Positions 53,066 to 62,145 of a stretch of DNA of 64,000 nt are shown piece after piece. The notes below the pieces were generated by a model, which saw nothing but the letters and a program-made list of their open reading frames with translations, made no database searches and had not been told where the DNA came from. The first letter of the stretch is position 1. Each line of letters starts with the position of its first letter. Both the position numbers and the translations under genes were made by a program. Origin of the DNA: Marinobacter sp. F3R08 (GTDB taxonomy: Bacteria; Pseudomonadota; Gammaproteobacteria; Pseudomonadales; Oleiphilaceae); assembly GCF_018860425.1 (NCBI RefSeq), contig NZ_JAHKPI010000025.1:216326-280325 (forward strand), given 5' to 3'.

Positions 53066-54868
53066 CTAACACTGGGCCGCCTCAGCAGCTTTGACCTTTA
53101 CATAACGTCCAGGTGCATCTTCGATTGCGGTGAGCTTCCCTTCGCCCGGGATGCGAGCAGGTACCTCACTGTCCGAGAAACGAGCAACCCAGGTAAGCCA
53201 GTGAGGCCACCATGAGCCAGGGTGATGTTCAGAGTTTTCAAACCAGGCGTCTGCATCTGGCACAAGGCTGTTATTGGTCCAGTAGCCGTACTTCTCCTTG
53301 TAAGGGGGATTGATTACACCAGCGATATGGCCAGAGCCTGAGAGCATGAAACGGACGTCACCACCGTGGGCGAGGGCACCCTTGTAGGTCGTTTTCCATT
53401 TGGCGATGTGATCCTGTCGTGCGGAAAGGAAAAAGGAGGGTACATCAATCTCGGACAGATTGATGGATTCCCCGAGCAGGTTCAGGGAATCCGGCTGCAC
53501 CAGCCGATTGTTCAGGTACATCTGACGCAGGTAAAAGCTGTGCATCCGGGCCGGCAGATTGGTGCCATCGGTATTCCAGTAGAGCAGGTCAAAAGCGGCT
53601 GGTTTCTGTCCTTTCAGGTAATTGTTGGTCCAGAACGACCAGAATAATTCGTTTTCCCGCAACAGGTTGAAGGTAAATGCCATGGCGCGGCCATCGAGGT
53701 AGCCTTTGCGCTCAAGCATTCGTTCGATACCCTTGATCGAGTGATCGTTGATGAATACCCCGATGCCACCTGGATCCGAGAAGTCCAGCAATGTGGTCAG
53801 ATAGGTGGCACTGAGCACCGGACTGCGTCGCTTCTTCGCCAGCCACGCCAGGGTTGAACCCAGCAGGGTGCCCCCGATGCAGTAGCCGATCGTATTCATC
53901 TGTGCTTCGCCGGTAGCTTCGGTGACTGCCTCCATAGCGGCCAGAGGCCCCAGTTCCATGTAGTCGTCCCAGCCTTTGTCTCGAAGAGAGGGGCCGGGGT
54001 TGCGCCAGGAGATAATGAATACTGTCTGGCCCTGGTTCACAAGCCACTGGATAAACGAGTTCCTGGCGGTCAGGTCGAGGATGTAATACTTGTTGATCCA
54101 GGGGGGAACAATCAGTAAGGGCGGTTTGCTCACCGTTTCTGTGGTTGGCGAATACTGGATAAGCTGCATCAGTTCATTCTGGAACACCACCTTGCCCGGA
54201 GTGGTTGCCAGGTTTCGACCGACCTCGAAAGCAGAGCGATCCGTCATTCCGACGTTGAACAATGATGGGTTCTGGCGCAGGTCTTCAATCAGCTGTCGAC
54301 CACCGTCAATGAGGTTCATACCTTTGCGTTCCCAGGTGATTCGAAGCACTTCCGGATTGGTAACCGGGAAATTCGACGGTGACAGCGCACTGGTCAGTTG
54401 CCGTGCGTAGAACTGCATCTGGTCTCGTCCTGCCTGTGGCATACCCTCCATGCTGGCTACCCAGTCGAGGAACACTCGGGCATTGATCAGATAGGCCTGG
54501 TGCAGTACATCAAACAGCAGGTGCTTATGCCAGTCTTCGGCCTGGAAACGTCGGTCGTCCGGATCGGGTTCAGCAACGGGCTGTTTGGCTTTGCCAGTCA
54601 ATCGGGCAAGGGTGTAATACCCCAGTGCAGTATGCTTGCGAGCCAGATCCAGCTCCGCACTCGCGAATCGGAGTGGATGCAGTAGCAGATCCTCTGCCAT
54701 CGTACGGTAGGCATCCGACATTTCCGTGATCGTGGAGAGAGTTGCATCATCCAGGATGCCCGCATCTCCAAGCCACTTCTCCAGTTGCTGCTGCCCCTGG
54801 CGGACGTTGGTTTCAAAGCTGTTGATGATGTGGCCGGCGGCTTTGCCGAGCGTATCCAGACCGAACAT
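53066..54868 (-). CDS. phaC: Class I polyhydroxyalkanoate synthase
   Basis: Polymerises 3-hydroxyacyl-CoA, probably 3-hydroxybutyryl-CoA, into storage polyester on granules. The 600-aa enzyme has the PhaC N-terminal domain and an alpha/beta hydrolase core. The lipase-like box GYCIGGT places catalytic Cys330, with Asp486 in SARQDHIAKW and His514 in SGSGHIAG. Length fits class I (about 590). A phasin gene lies nine bases upstream in the same direction. No phaA, phaB, phaE or phaR gene is in the window. Confidence 0.96.
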   Translation of the reverse strand: MFGLDTLGKAAGHIINSFETNVRQGQQQLEKWLGDAGILDDATLSTITEMSDAYRTMAEDLLLHPLRFASAELDLARKHTALGYYTLARLTGKAKQPVAEPDPDDRRFQAEDWHKHLLFDVLHQAYLINARVFLDWVASMEGMPQAGRDQMQFYARQLTSALSPSNFPVTNPEVLRITWERKGMNLIDGGRQLIEDLRQNPSLFNVGMTDRSAFEVGRNLATTPGKVVFQNELMQLIQYSPTTETVSKPPLLIVPPWINKYYILDLTARNSFIQWLVNQGQTVFIISWRNPGPSLRDKGWDDYMELGPLAAMEAVTEATGEAQMNTIGYCIGGTLLGSTLAWLAKKRRSPVLSATYLTTLLDFSDPGGIGVFINDHSIKGIERMLERKGYLDGRAMAFTFNLLRENELFWSFWTNNYLKGQKPAAFDLLYWNTDGTNLPARMHSFYLRQMYLNNRLVQPDSLNLLGESINLSEIDVPSFFLSARQDHIAKWKTTYKGALAHGGDVRFMLSGSGHIAGVINPPYKEKYGYWTNNSLVPDADAWFENSEHHPGSWWPHWLTWVARFSDSEVPARIPGEGKLTAIEDAPGRYVKVKAAEAAQC

Positions 54869-54877
54869 AACAATCCC

Positions 54878-55210
54878 TTATTTGGAAGCTTTCGCGGCAG
54901 GTTCGGTCTTCTCCTCCGGAGATTTATCGAACACTTGCTGGATTTTCTGCCGGCTTTCACTGAAATAATCCTGCCAGGCTTTCCAGTCTGCGGTGAACCC
55001 TTCACCCAGGGACTTCAGGGTTTCTGCCTGATCTCCGGCCAGACACTTCAGACCCTCCAGGTCGCGGACTTCAGACACCTTTTGGGCTTGCTCCACCGTG
55101 ACATCGGCATACCGGTGGAAGGTGTCCATCTGAAGTTTCGAGGCCTTACCGAACTGCTCCAGCAGGATTTCATTCAGGCGTGTCGTTTTCTCGAAAAACT
55201 CCCTATTCAT
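54878..55210 (-). CDS. phaP: Phasin family protein
   Basis: A 110-aa, largely helical protein with the phasin pattern: NREFFEKTTRLNEILLEQFGKASKLQMDTFHRYADVTVEQAQKVSEVRDLEGL, then a Lys/Ala-rich tail. Phasins coat polyester granules. Here the gene stands directly upstream of phaC and should be co-transcribed with it. I use the ATG at 55210, eight bases after AAGGAG; a GTG two codons earlier is too close to that site. Confidence 0.85.
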   Translation of the reverse strand: MNREFFEKTTRLNEILLEQFGKASKLQMDTFHRYADVTVEQAQKVSEVRDLEGLKCLAGDQAETLKSLGEGFTADWKAWQDYFSESRQKIQQVFDKSPEEKTEPAAKASK

Positions 55211-55353
55211 GGTCACAACTCCTTTGCATTCAGGTTGGGGGATTCCGTATTTTGCCTCACCGGACCTGATGCATTTTTGACCAGCATCAATCTGGGGCGC
55301 AGCTTATGCTTTACTGTAAGAATATGTTTCCCCGACATGGCAGGAGGTGCCAT

Positions 55354-55674
55354 ATGACTGACCGGAAATCCGAACTGGAAACGCTGAAAGCAGACTTGAC
55401 GGCCAGGCTTTCCCGATATGAAGCGCATCAACATCGGGAAGACGGGGCGTTGGACAAGGATTTTGAGGAGCAGGCTACTCAGACTCAGAATGACCAGGTG
55501 GTTGACTCACTGGAGACTGAAACTCGTGCGGAACTCGCACAAATCGAATATGCCCTGGCGCGGATCGAGAAAGGTGTCGGCAGTGATTGTGAGTCCTGTG
55601 GCAAGGCCATTGACCCCCGTCGCCTGCAAGTTCTGCCGTATACCACTGTGTGTGTGGCTTGTGCAGAAAACTGA
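55354..55674 (+). CDS. TraR/DksA-family zinc-finger protein
   Basis: A 106-aa protein with an N-terminal helical hairpin (about residues 5-75) and a four-cysteine zinc finger: [26 protein letters not shown] with Cys79, Cys82, Cys100 and Cys103. It is shorter than canonical DksA (about 150) and lacks the DxxDxA coiled-coil tip of true DksA, so a DksA-like regulator of RNA polymerase is possible but not proven. The ATG follows CAGGAGGTG. The ABC exporter genes start nine bases after it, though their relation is unknown. Confidence 0.85.
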   Translation: MTDRKSELETLKADLTARLSRYEAHQHREDGALDKDFEEQATQTQNDQVVDSLETETRAELAQIEYALARIEKGVGSDCESCGKAIDPRRLQVLPYTTVCVACAEN

Positions 55675-55682
55675 TTGACTGT

Positions 55683-56414
55683 ATGGAACCGGGGGCGGCA
55701 GACAGCAATGGGTCTCCGGTATTCCGGACCCGGAGGCTGACGAAAACGTATCGTCAGGGAGAGGTTAAGATCCATGCTCTGCGTGGTGTCGATCTGGACC
55801 TCTATGCTGGAGAACTGGTTGTTATGCTGGGAGCTTCTGGTTCGGGAAAATCGACCCTTCTGAACATTCTCGGCGGATTGGATGTGCCATCCTCGGGTGA
55901 AGTGCGGTATCGCGATATTGAATTGAGTGCAGCCGGAGACCGGGAACTGACCCAATACCGCCGTGAGCACGTTGGTTTCGTGTTTCAGTTTTACAATCTG
56001 ATTCCCAGCCTGACCGCTCGGGAAAATGTTGCTGCAGTCACCGAGATTGCGTCCAATCCCATGTCGCCCGAAGACGCCCTGGCGTTGGTTGGACTGACAG
56101 CGCGAATCGACCACTTTCCGGCCCAGCTTTCCGGTGGTGAGCAGCAGCGAGTCGCGATTGCCCGGGCCATCGCCAAACGTCCTGAGGTACTGCTGTGCGA
56201 TGAGCCAACCGGAGCCCTTGATTCGGCCACCGGCGTGCTGGTTCTCGAGGCACTGGACAAAGCCAACCGGGAAACGGGCACCACGACCGTTATCATTACC
56301 CATAATGCATCGATTGCCGGCATGGCGGATCGCGTGATTACGCTCTCCGACGGCAATATCAGTGGCGAACGGCGTAACAAGCAGCGCCAGGACCCCCGGA
56401 CTCTGTCCTGGTAA
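55683..56414 (+). CDS. ABC exporter ATP-binding protein (LolD/MacB/YbbA type)
   Basis: A 243-aa ATPase with Walker [10 protein letters not shown] near residue 50, signature [19 protein letters not shown], Walker [13 protein letters not shown] and switch His in VIITHN. These match the LolD/MacB/FtsE class that acts with FtsX-type permeases as a mechanical pump, not a classical substrate translocator. The Met at 55683 begins a coherent family N-terminus but has no clear ribosome site. The FtsX-type permease follows after 12 bases and the HlyD-type adaptor after that. Confidence 0.9.
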   Translation: MEPGAADSNGSPVFRTRRLTKTYRQGEVKIHALRGVDLDLYAGELVVMLGASGSGKSTLLNILGGLDVPSSGEVRYRDIELSAAGDRELTQYRREHVGFVFQFYNLIPSLTARENVAAVTEIASNPMSPEDALALVGLTARIDHFPAQLSGGEQQRVAIARAIAKRPEVLLCDEPTGALDSATGVLVLEALDKANRETGTTTVIITHNASIAGMADRVITLSDGNISGERRNKQRQDPRTLSW

Positions 56415-56426
56415 CAGGGCGGGAAT

Positions 56427-58817
56427 GTGAGTGTGATGGCCTCCAATGCTCTGAACACGGTTCTGAATATCAAGTTACGCCGGGAGCTCTGGCAGATGCG
56501 GGGTCAGGTACTGGCTATTGCGCTGGTGATTGCTGGCGGAGTGGCGGTTTGTGTGATGTCCCTGGTGAACTACTCGTCATTGCTGGCAACCCGGGCCCAA
56601 TATTACGAACAGAACCAGTTTGCTGATGTATTTTCCCCTCTGAAACGCGCCCCGCGCCATACTCTCCAGGACATAGATTCCCTGCCAGGTATCAAAAGAC
56701 AGGAAGGACGGGTTGAGGGTGCGGCGAAGCTGGAGATCCCGGGTTTCCGGGATCCGGTATCGGCCCGGCTGGTTTCGATTCCTCCGGAAGGCCAGCCAGA
56801 TATCAACCGTCTCTTTATTCGTCAGGGACGGCTTCCGGACGTTGCCCGAAGTCAGGAGGTCGCGGTTATCGGAAGTTTTGCAGAGGCTCATGGCCTGGCA
56901 CCTGGCGACAGTTTTCAGGCCATTATCAACGGTCGGCGACAGGCGCTTGTTGTGACCGGCATTGTTGAGTCACCGGAGTTTATCTACGTTATTCCGCCCG
57001 GAGGCATGCTACCGGATTACCTGCGTTACGGGGTGCTCTGGATGAACAGAGAGGCGCTTGAATCGGCCATGGACATGGTGGGGGCCTTCAACAGTCTGGT
57101 GGTGACGCTCAGCCCGGGCTACTCTGCGGCCTCCGTCGCTGATGCCCTCGACCGACTGCTGGCCCGTTATGGCGCGATCGGGGCCTATGGGCGGGATGAT
57201 CAGTTCTCGCATCGGTTTCTGAGTGATGAGCTGAATCAGCTGAAAACCATGGCAACGGTGTTCCCCCTTATTTTCATGGGTGTAGCCATGTTTCTGTTGA
57301 ATGTGGTGATTGGTCGCCTGATCAGCACCCAGCGGGACATCGTTGCCGTGCTCAAAGCCTTTGGTTACAGCAATCGTCAGGTTGCCTGGCATTACAGCAA
57401 GCTGGTCATTGTGATTGCGCTCGTCGGATTGGTGATCGGCCTGGTCCTTGGGCTCTGGCTCGGCAGAGCGTTGGGGGAGCTGTACATGGATTTTTACCGG
57501 TTCCCCGGTTTGTTGTTTCGTCTTGATCCTCTCTGGGTACTGCTGCTGGCCGCATTGACGATTGCTGTCGCCTGGCTGGGTGCCTGGAGGGCCATCAGTA
57601 AAGCAGCTGCCCTGCCGCCCGCTGAAGCCATGAGGCCCGAGGGGCCTGCCAGCTACCGGGTTACCGGCGTGGAAGTGCTGCTTTCGGGCATCCGGTTCTC
57701 CGAAACCTCGCGCATGATCCTGCGTCAGCTCTCCCGCAGGCCGGTCCGTTCGCTGTTGTCCATGAGCGGCATCGCCATGGCGACAGCCATCGTGATGGTC
57801 GGAAATTTCCAGTTTGATTCGGTATCCCTGATGGTGCATACACAGTTTGCCCGGGTGCAACATCAGGATCTGGCTGCAACTTTCATTGATCCGGTCAACA
57901 GTGCAGTACTGTTCGGCTTACAAAGACAACCGGGAATCCGTTACGCCGAGGGCCGTCGCACCATCCCGGCCCGTCTGATTTCTGGCCACCGGGAGTGGCG
58001 AAGTTCGGTGACTGGAATACCGGAGGATGCGCGGCTGCAATTTGTTGTCGACAGTAATCTCCAGAGCGTCTCATTACCGGTGGAGGGCCTGTTATTGACC
58101 GATTATCTGGCCAAGGAACTTGGAGTCAGCCCGGGCGATGTGCTCGAGGTGGAATTGCTTGAAGGCGACCGGAGAAAGATCAGGATTCCTGTTGCCGGTG
58201 TGACCAGCGAATTTCTTGGTGTCGGCGCCTATATGGATCTGGCGGCTCTGAACCGGGCGCTGGGTGATGGACACCTGATCAATCAGGCCATGATTAATCT
58301 GGATTCGGACAGGGCATCGGAAGTCTACGGCAGCCTTCGGGATACACCGGGTGTGCTTGGCCTGAGCATGCGCCAGGCCATGCTGGACAGTTTTTACGAC
58401 ACTCTCGCCAAGACGTTCCTGACGTTCACGTATTTCAACAGTCTGATGGGAGGCGTGATTGCTTTTGGTGTTGTCTATAACACCATTCGTATTTCCCTGG
58501 CTGAAAAAGGTCGGGAACTGGCAAGCCTGAGGGTGCTCGGGTACACCCATAATGAAGTTGCGCATATATTGCTGGGTGAGGTGGCGCTTATGCTGCTGTT
58601 TGGTGTTCCGCTCGGCTGGTTCATCGGGCAAGGCATGGCACTGCTGATCGTTACCGCGATGCAAACGGAGCTTTACCGTGTGCCTCTAACCATAACTAGC
58701 CAGACCCTCGGTATGTCAGCACTGGTTGTGGTGGTATCGGCGATCGCTTCCGGGCTGATTGCGTGGTGGCGGCTAAAGAAACTGGATCTCGTGGCCGTGC
58801 TGAAAACGCGGGAATAG
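56427..58817 (+). CDS. FtsX-type ABC exporter permease, two FtsX cores (YbbP-like)
   Basis: A 796-aa inner-membrane protein with the MacB/FtsX plan: an N-terminal membrane helix at about residues 28-50, a periplasmic domain, three membrane helices at about 275-390, a second long segment starting near 445 with a periplasmic domain, and three C-terminal helices at about 670-790. The double arrangement resembles YbbP and other DUF214 permeases. It should couple cytoplasmic ATP use by the preceding subunit to periplasmic movement. A GTG at 56427 or an ATG at 56436 can start it; GGGCGGGA precedes both. Confidence 0.88.
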   Translation: MSVMASNALNTVLNIKLRRELWQMRGQVLAIALVIAGGVAVCVMSLVNYSSLLATRAQYYEQNQFADVFSPLKRAPRHTLQDIDSLPGIKRQEGRVEGAAKLEIPGFRDPVSARLVSIPPEGQPDINRLFIRQGRLPDVARSQEVAVIGSFAEAHGLAPGDSFQAIINGRRQALVVTGIVESPEFIYVIPPGGMLPDYLRYGVLWMNREALESAMDMVGAFNSLVVTLSPGYSAASVADALDRLLARYGAIGAYGRDDQFSHRFLSDELNQLKTMATVFPLIFMGVAMFLLNVVIGRLISTQRDIVAVLKAFGYSNRQVAWHYSKLVIVIALVGLVIGLVLGLWLGRALGELYMDFYRFPGLLFRLDPLWVLLLAALTIAVAWLGAWRAISKAAALPPAEAMRPEGPASYRVTGVEVLLSGIRFSETSRMILRQLSRRPVRSLLSMSGIAMATAIVMVGNFQFDSVSLMVHTQFARVQHQDLAATFIDPVNSAVLFGLQRQPGIRYAEGRRTIPARLISGHREWRSSVTGIPEDARLQFVVDSNLQSVSLPVEGLLLTDYLAKELGVSPGDVLEVELLEGDRRKIRIPVAGVTSEFLGVGAYMDLAALNRALGDGHLINQAMINLDSDRASEVYGSLRDTPGVLGLSMRQAMLDSFYDTLAKTFLTFTYFNSLMGGVIAFGVVYNTIRISLAEKGRELASLRVLGYTHNEVAHILLGEVALMLLFGVPLGWFIGQGMALLIVTAMQTELYRVPLTITSQTLGMSALVVVVSAIASGLIAWWRLKKLDLVAVLKTRE

Positions 58818-58849
58818 GCGCTGTGGAAAACGGGGAGTGAATAGTCGCT

Positions 58850-60055
58850 ATGGCAGCAAAATGGTACGCAGGAAAATGGTTGTTCTGGGGCGTGTTCGTG
58901 CTGCTGGCGATCGCTGCGTTTGTGGTCACGGTTCGTCCTGATCCTGTTTGGGTGGATCTGGCGCCGGTAACCCGCGCGCCAATGGAAATCACGATCAAGG
59001 AAGAGGGAAAAACCCGGGTACGGGACCGCTACGTGGTCTCATCGCCGGTGGCCGGCTACCTCCACCGGATTCAGTTGGAAGTGGGGGACAGGGTTGTTCC
59101 GGGAGAACTGCTGACAGAAGTGGACCCCATGCCGGCCAGTACCCTGGACGCGCGCAGCCGGGCGGAAGCGGAGGCGAAGGTGCAGTCAGCCCGTTCGGCA
59201 CTCAACTCCACCCGTCAGAAAGTTTCAGCAGCGGAGGCCGAGGCGGACCTGGCATTGCGGGAACTGGCGCGCCTGCAGGCACTTGGCGGTGACCATTTCA
59301 TCTCCGAGGAGCGCTTGCAGCAGGCAAAGGCCGCTGCTGACAGATCGCAGGCCATACTGCGTTCAGCGCGCTTTGATGAGGAGGTAATGGCCCACGAACT
59401 GGCAGCAGCGAGAACCCGCCTCGAGGTGTCTGCCGCCCGGGCTTCTGGCAACGGAGAGGTGGAGCGGGTACCGGTGAGATCCCCGGTCAACGGCTCCGTC
59501 CTGAGCATTGTCCGTAAAAGCGAGGGAGTCATTCAGGCAGGCGAGGCCATCCTGGAGCTCGGTGATCCCGGCGCACTGGAGGTGGTTGTCGATGTGTTGA
59601 GTTTCGATGCGGTAAAGCTCAGCCGGGGCATCACTGCGCGGCTGACCGGGTGGGGCGGCAGCACCCTTGATGCCGTGGTCCGGAGGGTTGAACCGGTTGG
59701 GTTCGAAGATGTGTCGGCTCTGGGCGTAGAAGAAAGGCGGGTTCAGGTGGTTGCGGACATCACCAGCCCGCCGGATACCTGGCAGACTCTCGGGGATGGG
59801 TACCGGGTTGATGCGGAGTTTCTGCTATGGCATTCAGACCATGTTCTACAGGTTCCCGAGTCGGCAATCTTTCGTAGTGGCGGCCAGTATCAGGTATTCC
59901 GCGTTGTGGACGACAGTGCCGTGCTCACGAACGTATCGATTGGACGTACAAACGGGTTTCACACAGTGATAACTGAGGGGCTCGCCGAGATTGATACGGT
60001 CGTCCGGCATCCGGATCGCCAGCTTGAAGACGGCAGCAGGATCAGGATCCGGTAA
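58850..60055 (+). CDS. HlyD-family periplasmic adaptor
   Basis: A 401-aa membrane-fusion protein. One N-terminal membrane anchor lies at about residues 11-29. A split lipoyl/barrel-sandwich domain starts VSSPVAGYLHRIQLEVGDRVVPGELLTEVDP and closes at VRSPVNGSVLSIVRKSEGVIQAGEAILELGD. A coiled-coil hairpin lies between, at about 100-195. A beta-barrel and C-terminal membrane-proximal domain follow. It completes the ATPase-permease-adaptor set, but no TolC-type outer-membrane gene is adjacent. The exported substrate is unknown; lipids, lipoproteins or small toxic molecules are possibilities. Confidence 0.9.
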   Translation: MAAKWYAGKWLFWGVFVLLAIAAFVVTVRPDPVWVDLAPVTRAPMEITIKEEGKTRVRDRYVVSSPVAGYLHRIQLEVGDRVVPGELLTEVDPMPASTLDARSRAEAEAKVQSARSALNSTRQKVSAAEAEADLALRELARLQALGGDHFISEERLQQAKAAADRSQAILRSARFDEEVMAHELAAARTRLEVSAARASGNGEVERVPVRSPVNGSVLSIVRKSEGVIQAGEAILELGDPGALEVVVDVLSFDAVKLSRGITARLTGWGGSTLDAVVRRVEPVGFEDVSALGVEERRVQVVADITSPPDTWQTLGDGYRVDAEFLLWHSDHVLQVPESAIFRSGGQYQVFRVVDDSAVLTNVSIGRTNGFHTVITEGLAEIDTVVRHPDRQLEDGSRIRIR

Positions 60056-60241
60056 GGGGCTGTATCGCTGTTACCTACCAAAGTCATGAAACAGTTCTCA
60101 AATCCCCCCCGTAAGGCCCCGTCTGCAGCGACAGATTTGAGGCACAGTTATCTTTAAGGGCGCAGGCTTTTCGGTATCTTACCGTAACAACATGTAACCC
60201 GATCGATAACGTGACCAATAAAAACAGGGACTTCGTCTGAC

Positions 60242-61042
60242 ATGCTTCTGGTGCTCGCTGGATCCATTCTTACTTTTACCATGGTGCAGGAAGCAACCGT
60301 GGTAGAGCCTTTGGAGCAGGGCCAGATCGTTATTCAGCAGGATGTCGATTCGAGCCCGATTGAATTGCGATCCGATATCCGGGTTGAGCCTCTGGTCGAG
60401 CAGAAATTCCGGAATATTGTGCGTCAGGCCTATGACTACAGCTGCGGAAGCGCCGCGCTGACGACGGTGCTGAATTTTTATCTGGGGCGCACACTGTCGG
60501 AGCGACAGGTCATGGAAGGGCTGCTGCATTATGGTGAGAGCGAGCGCATCGTCGAACGGAGAGCCTTTTCCATGCTCGATATGAAGCGCCTCGTTACCGC
60601 TCTTGGTTATCCATCAGGTGGATTCAAGGCCACCATCGATGACCTGAAGGATCTCGACCATCCGGCCATCGTTCCCATTCATCATGCGGGTTTCAAACAT
60701 TTTGTGGTGTTAAGGACGATCCGCGACGGGCGCGCGTACCTGGCAGATCCTTCTGTCGGCAATATCTCCTTTACGCTCGCTCAGTTCGAGGAGAAATGGG
60801 ATGACAACGTGCTTTTTATTGTCTTTCCGGGCAGCGACAAACCATTGGACAACCTTGAGTTGAAGGAGGAAGACCTTCGCTTCGTGGACGACCAGACGAT
60901 GACCCTTCTGGCGCTGGAACGGATACCGGTGTTTCACGAATCCACACAGAGGCGGATCCAGAATTTGCTGGAACGCCAGAAGAACAATCCCGACGGAAGT
61001 GCTGAGAATACTCGAAAGCAGCTGTATTACCGTCGTCATTAA
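60242..61042 (+). CDS. C39-family peptidase-like protein (FapD-like), periplasmic
   Basis: A 266-aa protein of the papain-like C39 family. Catalytic residues can be seen: Cys68 in QAYDYSCGSAALTTVLNFYLG, His153 in FKHFVVLR and Asp169 in LADPSVG. In bacteriocin exporters this domain cleaves double-glycine leaders, but there it is fused to an ABC transporter. Here it stands alone after a weak N-terminal signal or anchor (residues 2-14), as FapD does in Pseudomonas functional-amyloid operons. A FapF-like outer-membrane gene follows after 54 bases. No amyloid subunit gene is present. It lies 186 bases after the HlyD-type adaptor; that gap shows no clear terminator. Confidence 0.82.
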   Translation: MLLVLAGSILTFTMVQEATVVEPLEQGQIVIQQDVDSSPIELRSDIRVEPLVEQKFRNIVRQAYDYSCGSAALTTVLNFYLGRTLSERQVMEGLLHYGESERIVERRAFSMLDMKRLVTALGYPSGGFKATIDDLKDLDHPAIVPIHHAGFKHFVVLRTIRDGRAYLADPSVGNISFTLAQFEEKWDDNVLFIVFPGSDKPLDNLELKEEDLRFVDDQTMTLLALERIPVFHESTQRRIQNLLERQKNNPDGSAENTRKQLYYRRH

Positions 61043-61096
61043 ATCATCGGGAAAACCCCGGGTCAGGAACACTACAAATACAACAAGGGAGTCAGG

Positions 61097-62107
61097 ATGA
61101 ATCGTTGGTTAGCGCGAGGTTTTATCCTTGTTTCCACGGCAGGCCTGCTTCCGGGCCTGGCCCTGGGACAGGACGGGAGTGTTGATCAGGCGCGGGAAGC
61201 GCTGGCCCGGCAGGAAGGCGACGAGGACGCTTCTCAGCAGCTTGAGGAGGTGTTCCAGGCTGCGGAGAAGAATTATTCATTGCAGAAAAAGGGCTCCCAC
61301 GCTCTGAACTATTCGTTCGACTATTCCTTCACCGCAGACCAGCGGCTGGATCTGGCTATCACCAACGGATCGGTAACAAATCTGGATGTCGTACCTTCGG
61401 CAACTCACAGTTTTACGAATTCGTTCTCTTACGACTATGGGTTGTTGGACAACCTGACGGTAGGTGCCCGGATTCCGCTGTTGGTCAAGTACGACACCCA
61501 GGACGAGCTTAACGTCTATGATTTTGGTGACATTTCCTTTACCGGACGCTGGCAGCCATTTGCTTATGTTCCCGGCAAGGTATCGACGACGTTATTTGGA
61601 ACTCTCTCCAGTAAGACGGGTGTCAGCCCCTATGAAATTGATATCAATGAACAACTGTCCACTGGCAGTGGGTATTATTCCATCGGAGGCGGAGCAAGCC
61701 TGTCCAAAGTCCTTGATCCGGTAGTGATCTTTGGTTCGTTGAGCGCCACCTATAACTTGCCGGCTGAGAATCTGCAGCAGGTTCGTGGTGCGCGTCTTCT
61801 GGCGGAGGTGGATCCCGGGTTCGGGCTGTCCGGTTCAGCAGGTTTTGCCTACTCCCTGTCCTACGATATCTCATTGAGCATTTCCGCCCAGCTTAGCTAC
61901 AGCGATGAAACGGTCCTGACGTTTTCCAATGGCGAACAGGCCGTGGCACAGGACCAGATGACTGGCTTTCTCAGCATGTCCCTGGGAACCCGGATCAGCG
62001 ATACCACCATCGTGAATACCAGCCTGGGAATCGGCCTTACCGAGGACGCACCTGACTTTTCGCTGGGGGTGTCCCTGCCTATTAACTTCTCCGGTCTCAA
62101 AGAGTGA
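61097..62107 (+). CDS. FapF-like outer-membrane transporter
   Basis: A 336-aa exported protein with a signal peptide ending LALGQ near residue 25. A short coiled coil follows (about 30-65: VDQAREALARQEGDEDASQQLEEVFQAAEKNY), then amphipathic strands to the end, with terminal VSLPINFSGLKE. An N-terminal coiled coil ahead of a 12-strand barrel is the architecture of FapF, the amyloid export pore of Pseudomonas. Pairing with a C39 peptidase supports this. An alternative is a general phenol/metabolite porin of similar fold. The ATG follows AAGGGAG. Confidence 0.72.
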   Translation: MNRWLARGFILVSTAGLLPGLALGQDGSVDQAREALARQEGDEDASQQLEEVFQAAEKNYSLQKKGSHALNYSFDYSFTADQRLDLAITNGSVTNLDVVPSATHSFTNSFSYDYGLLDNLTVGARIPLLVKYDTQDELNVYDFGDISFTGRWQPFAYVPGKVSTTLFGTLSSKTGVSPYEIDINEQLSTGSGYYSIGGGASLSKVLDPVVIFGSLSATYNLPAENLQQVRGARLLAEVDPGFGLSGSAGFAYSLSYDISLSISAQLSYSDETVLTFSNGEQAVAQDQMTGFLSMSLGTRISDTTIVNTSLGIGLTEDAPDFSLGVSLPINFSGLKE

Positions 62108-62145
62108 TTGGTGTCGTTGACGATCGACGGGAAGGGAAGGATTAA

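Noticed and set aside
57009..57863. 284-aa minus-strand frame inside the FtsX-type permease gene
   Set aside because: His/Gln-rich composition typical of antisense reading, with no motif. The permease frame is continuous.
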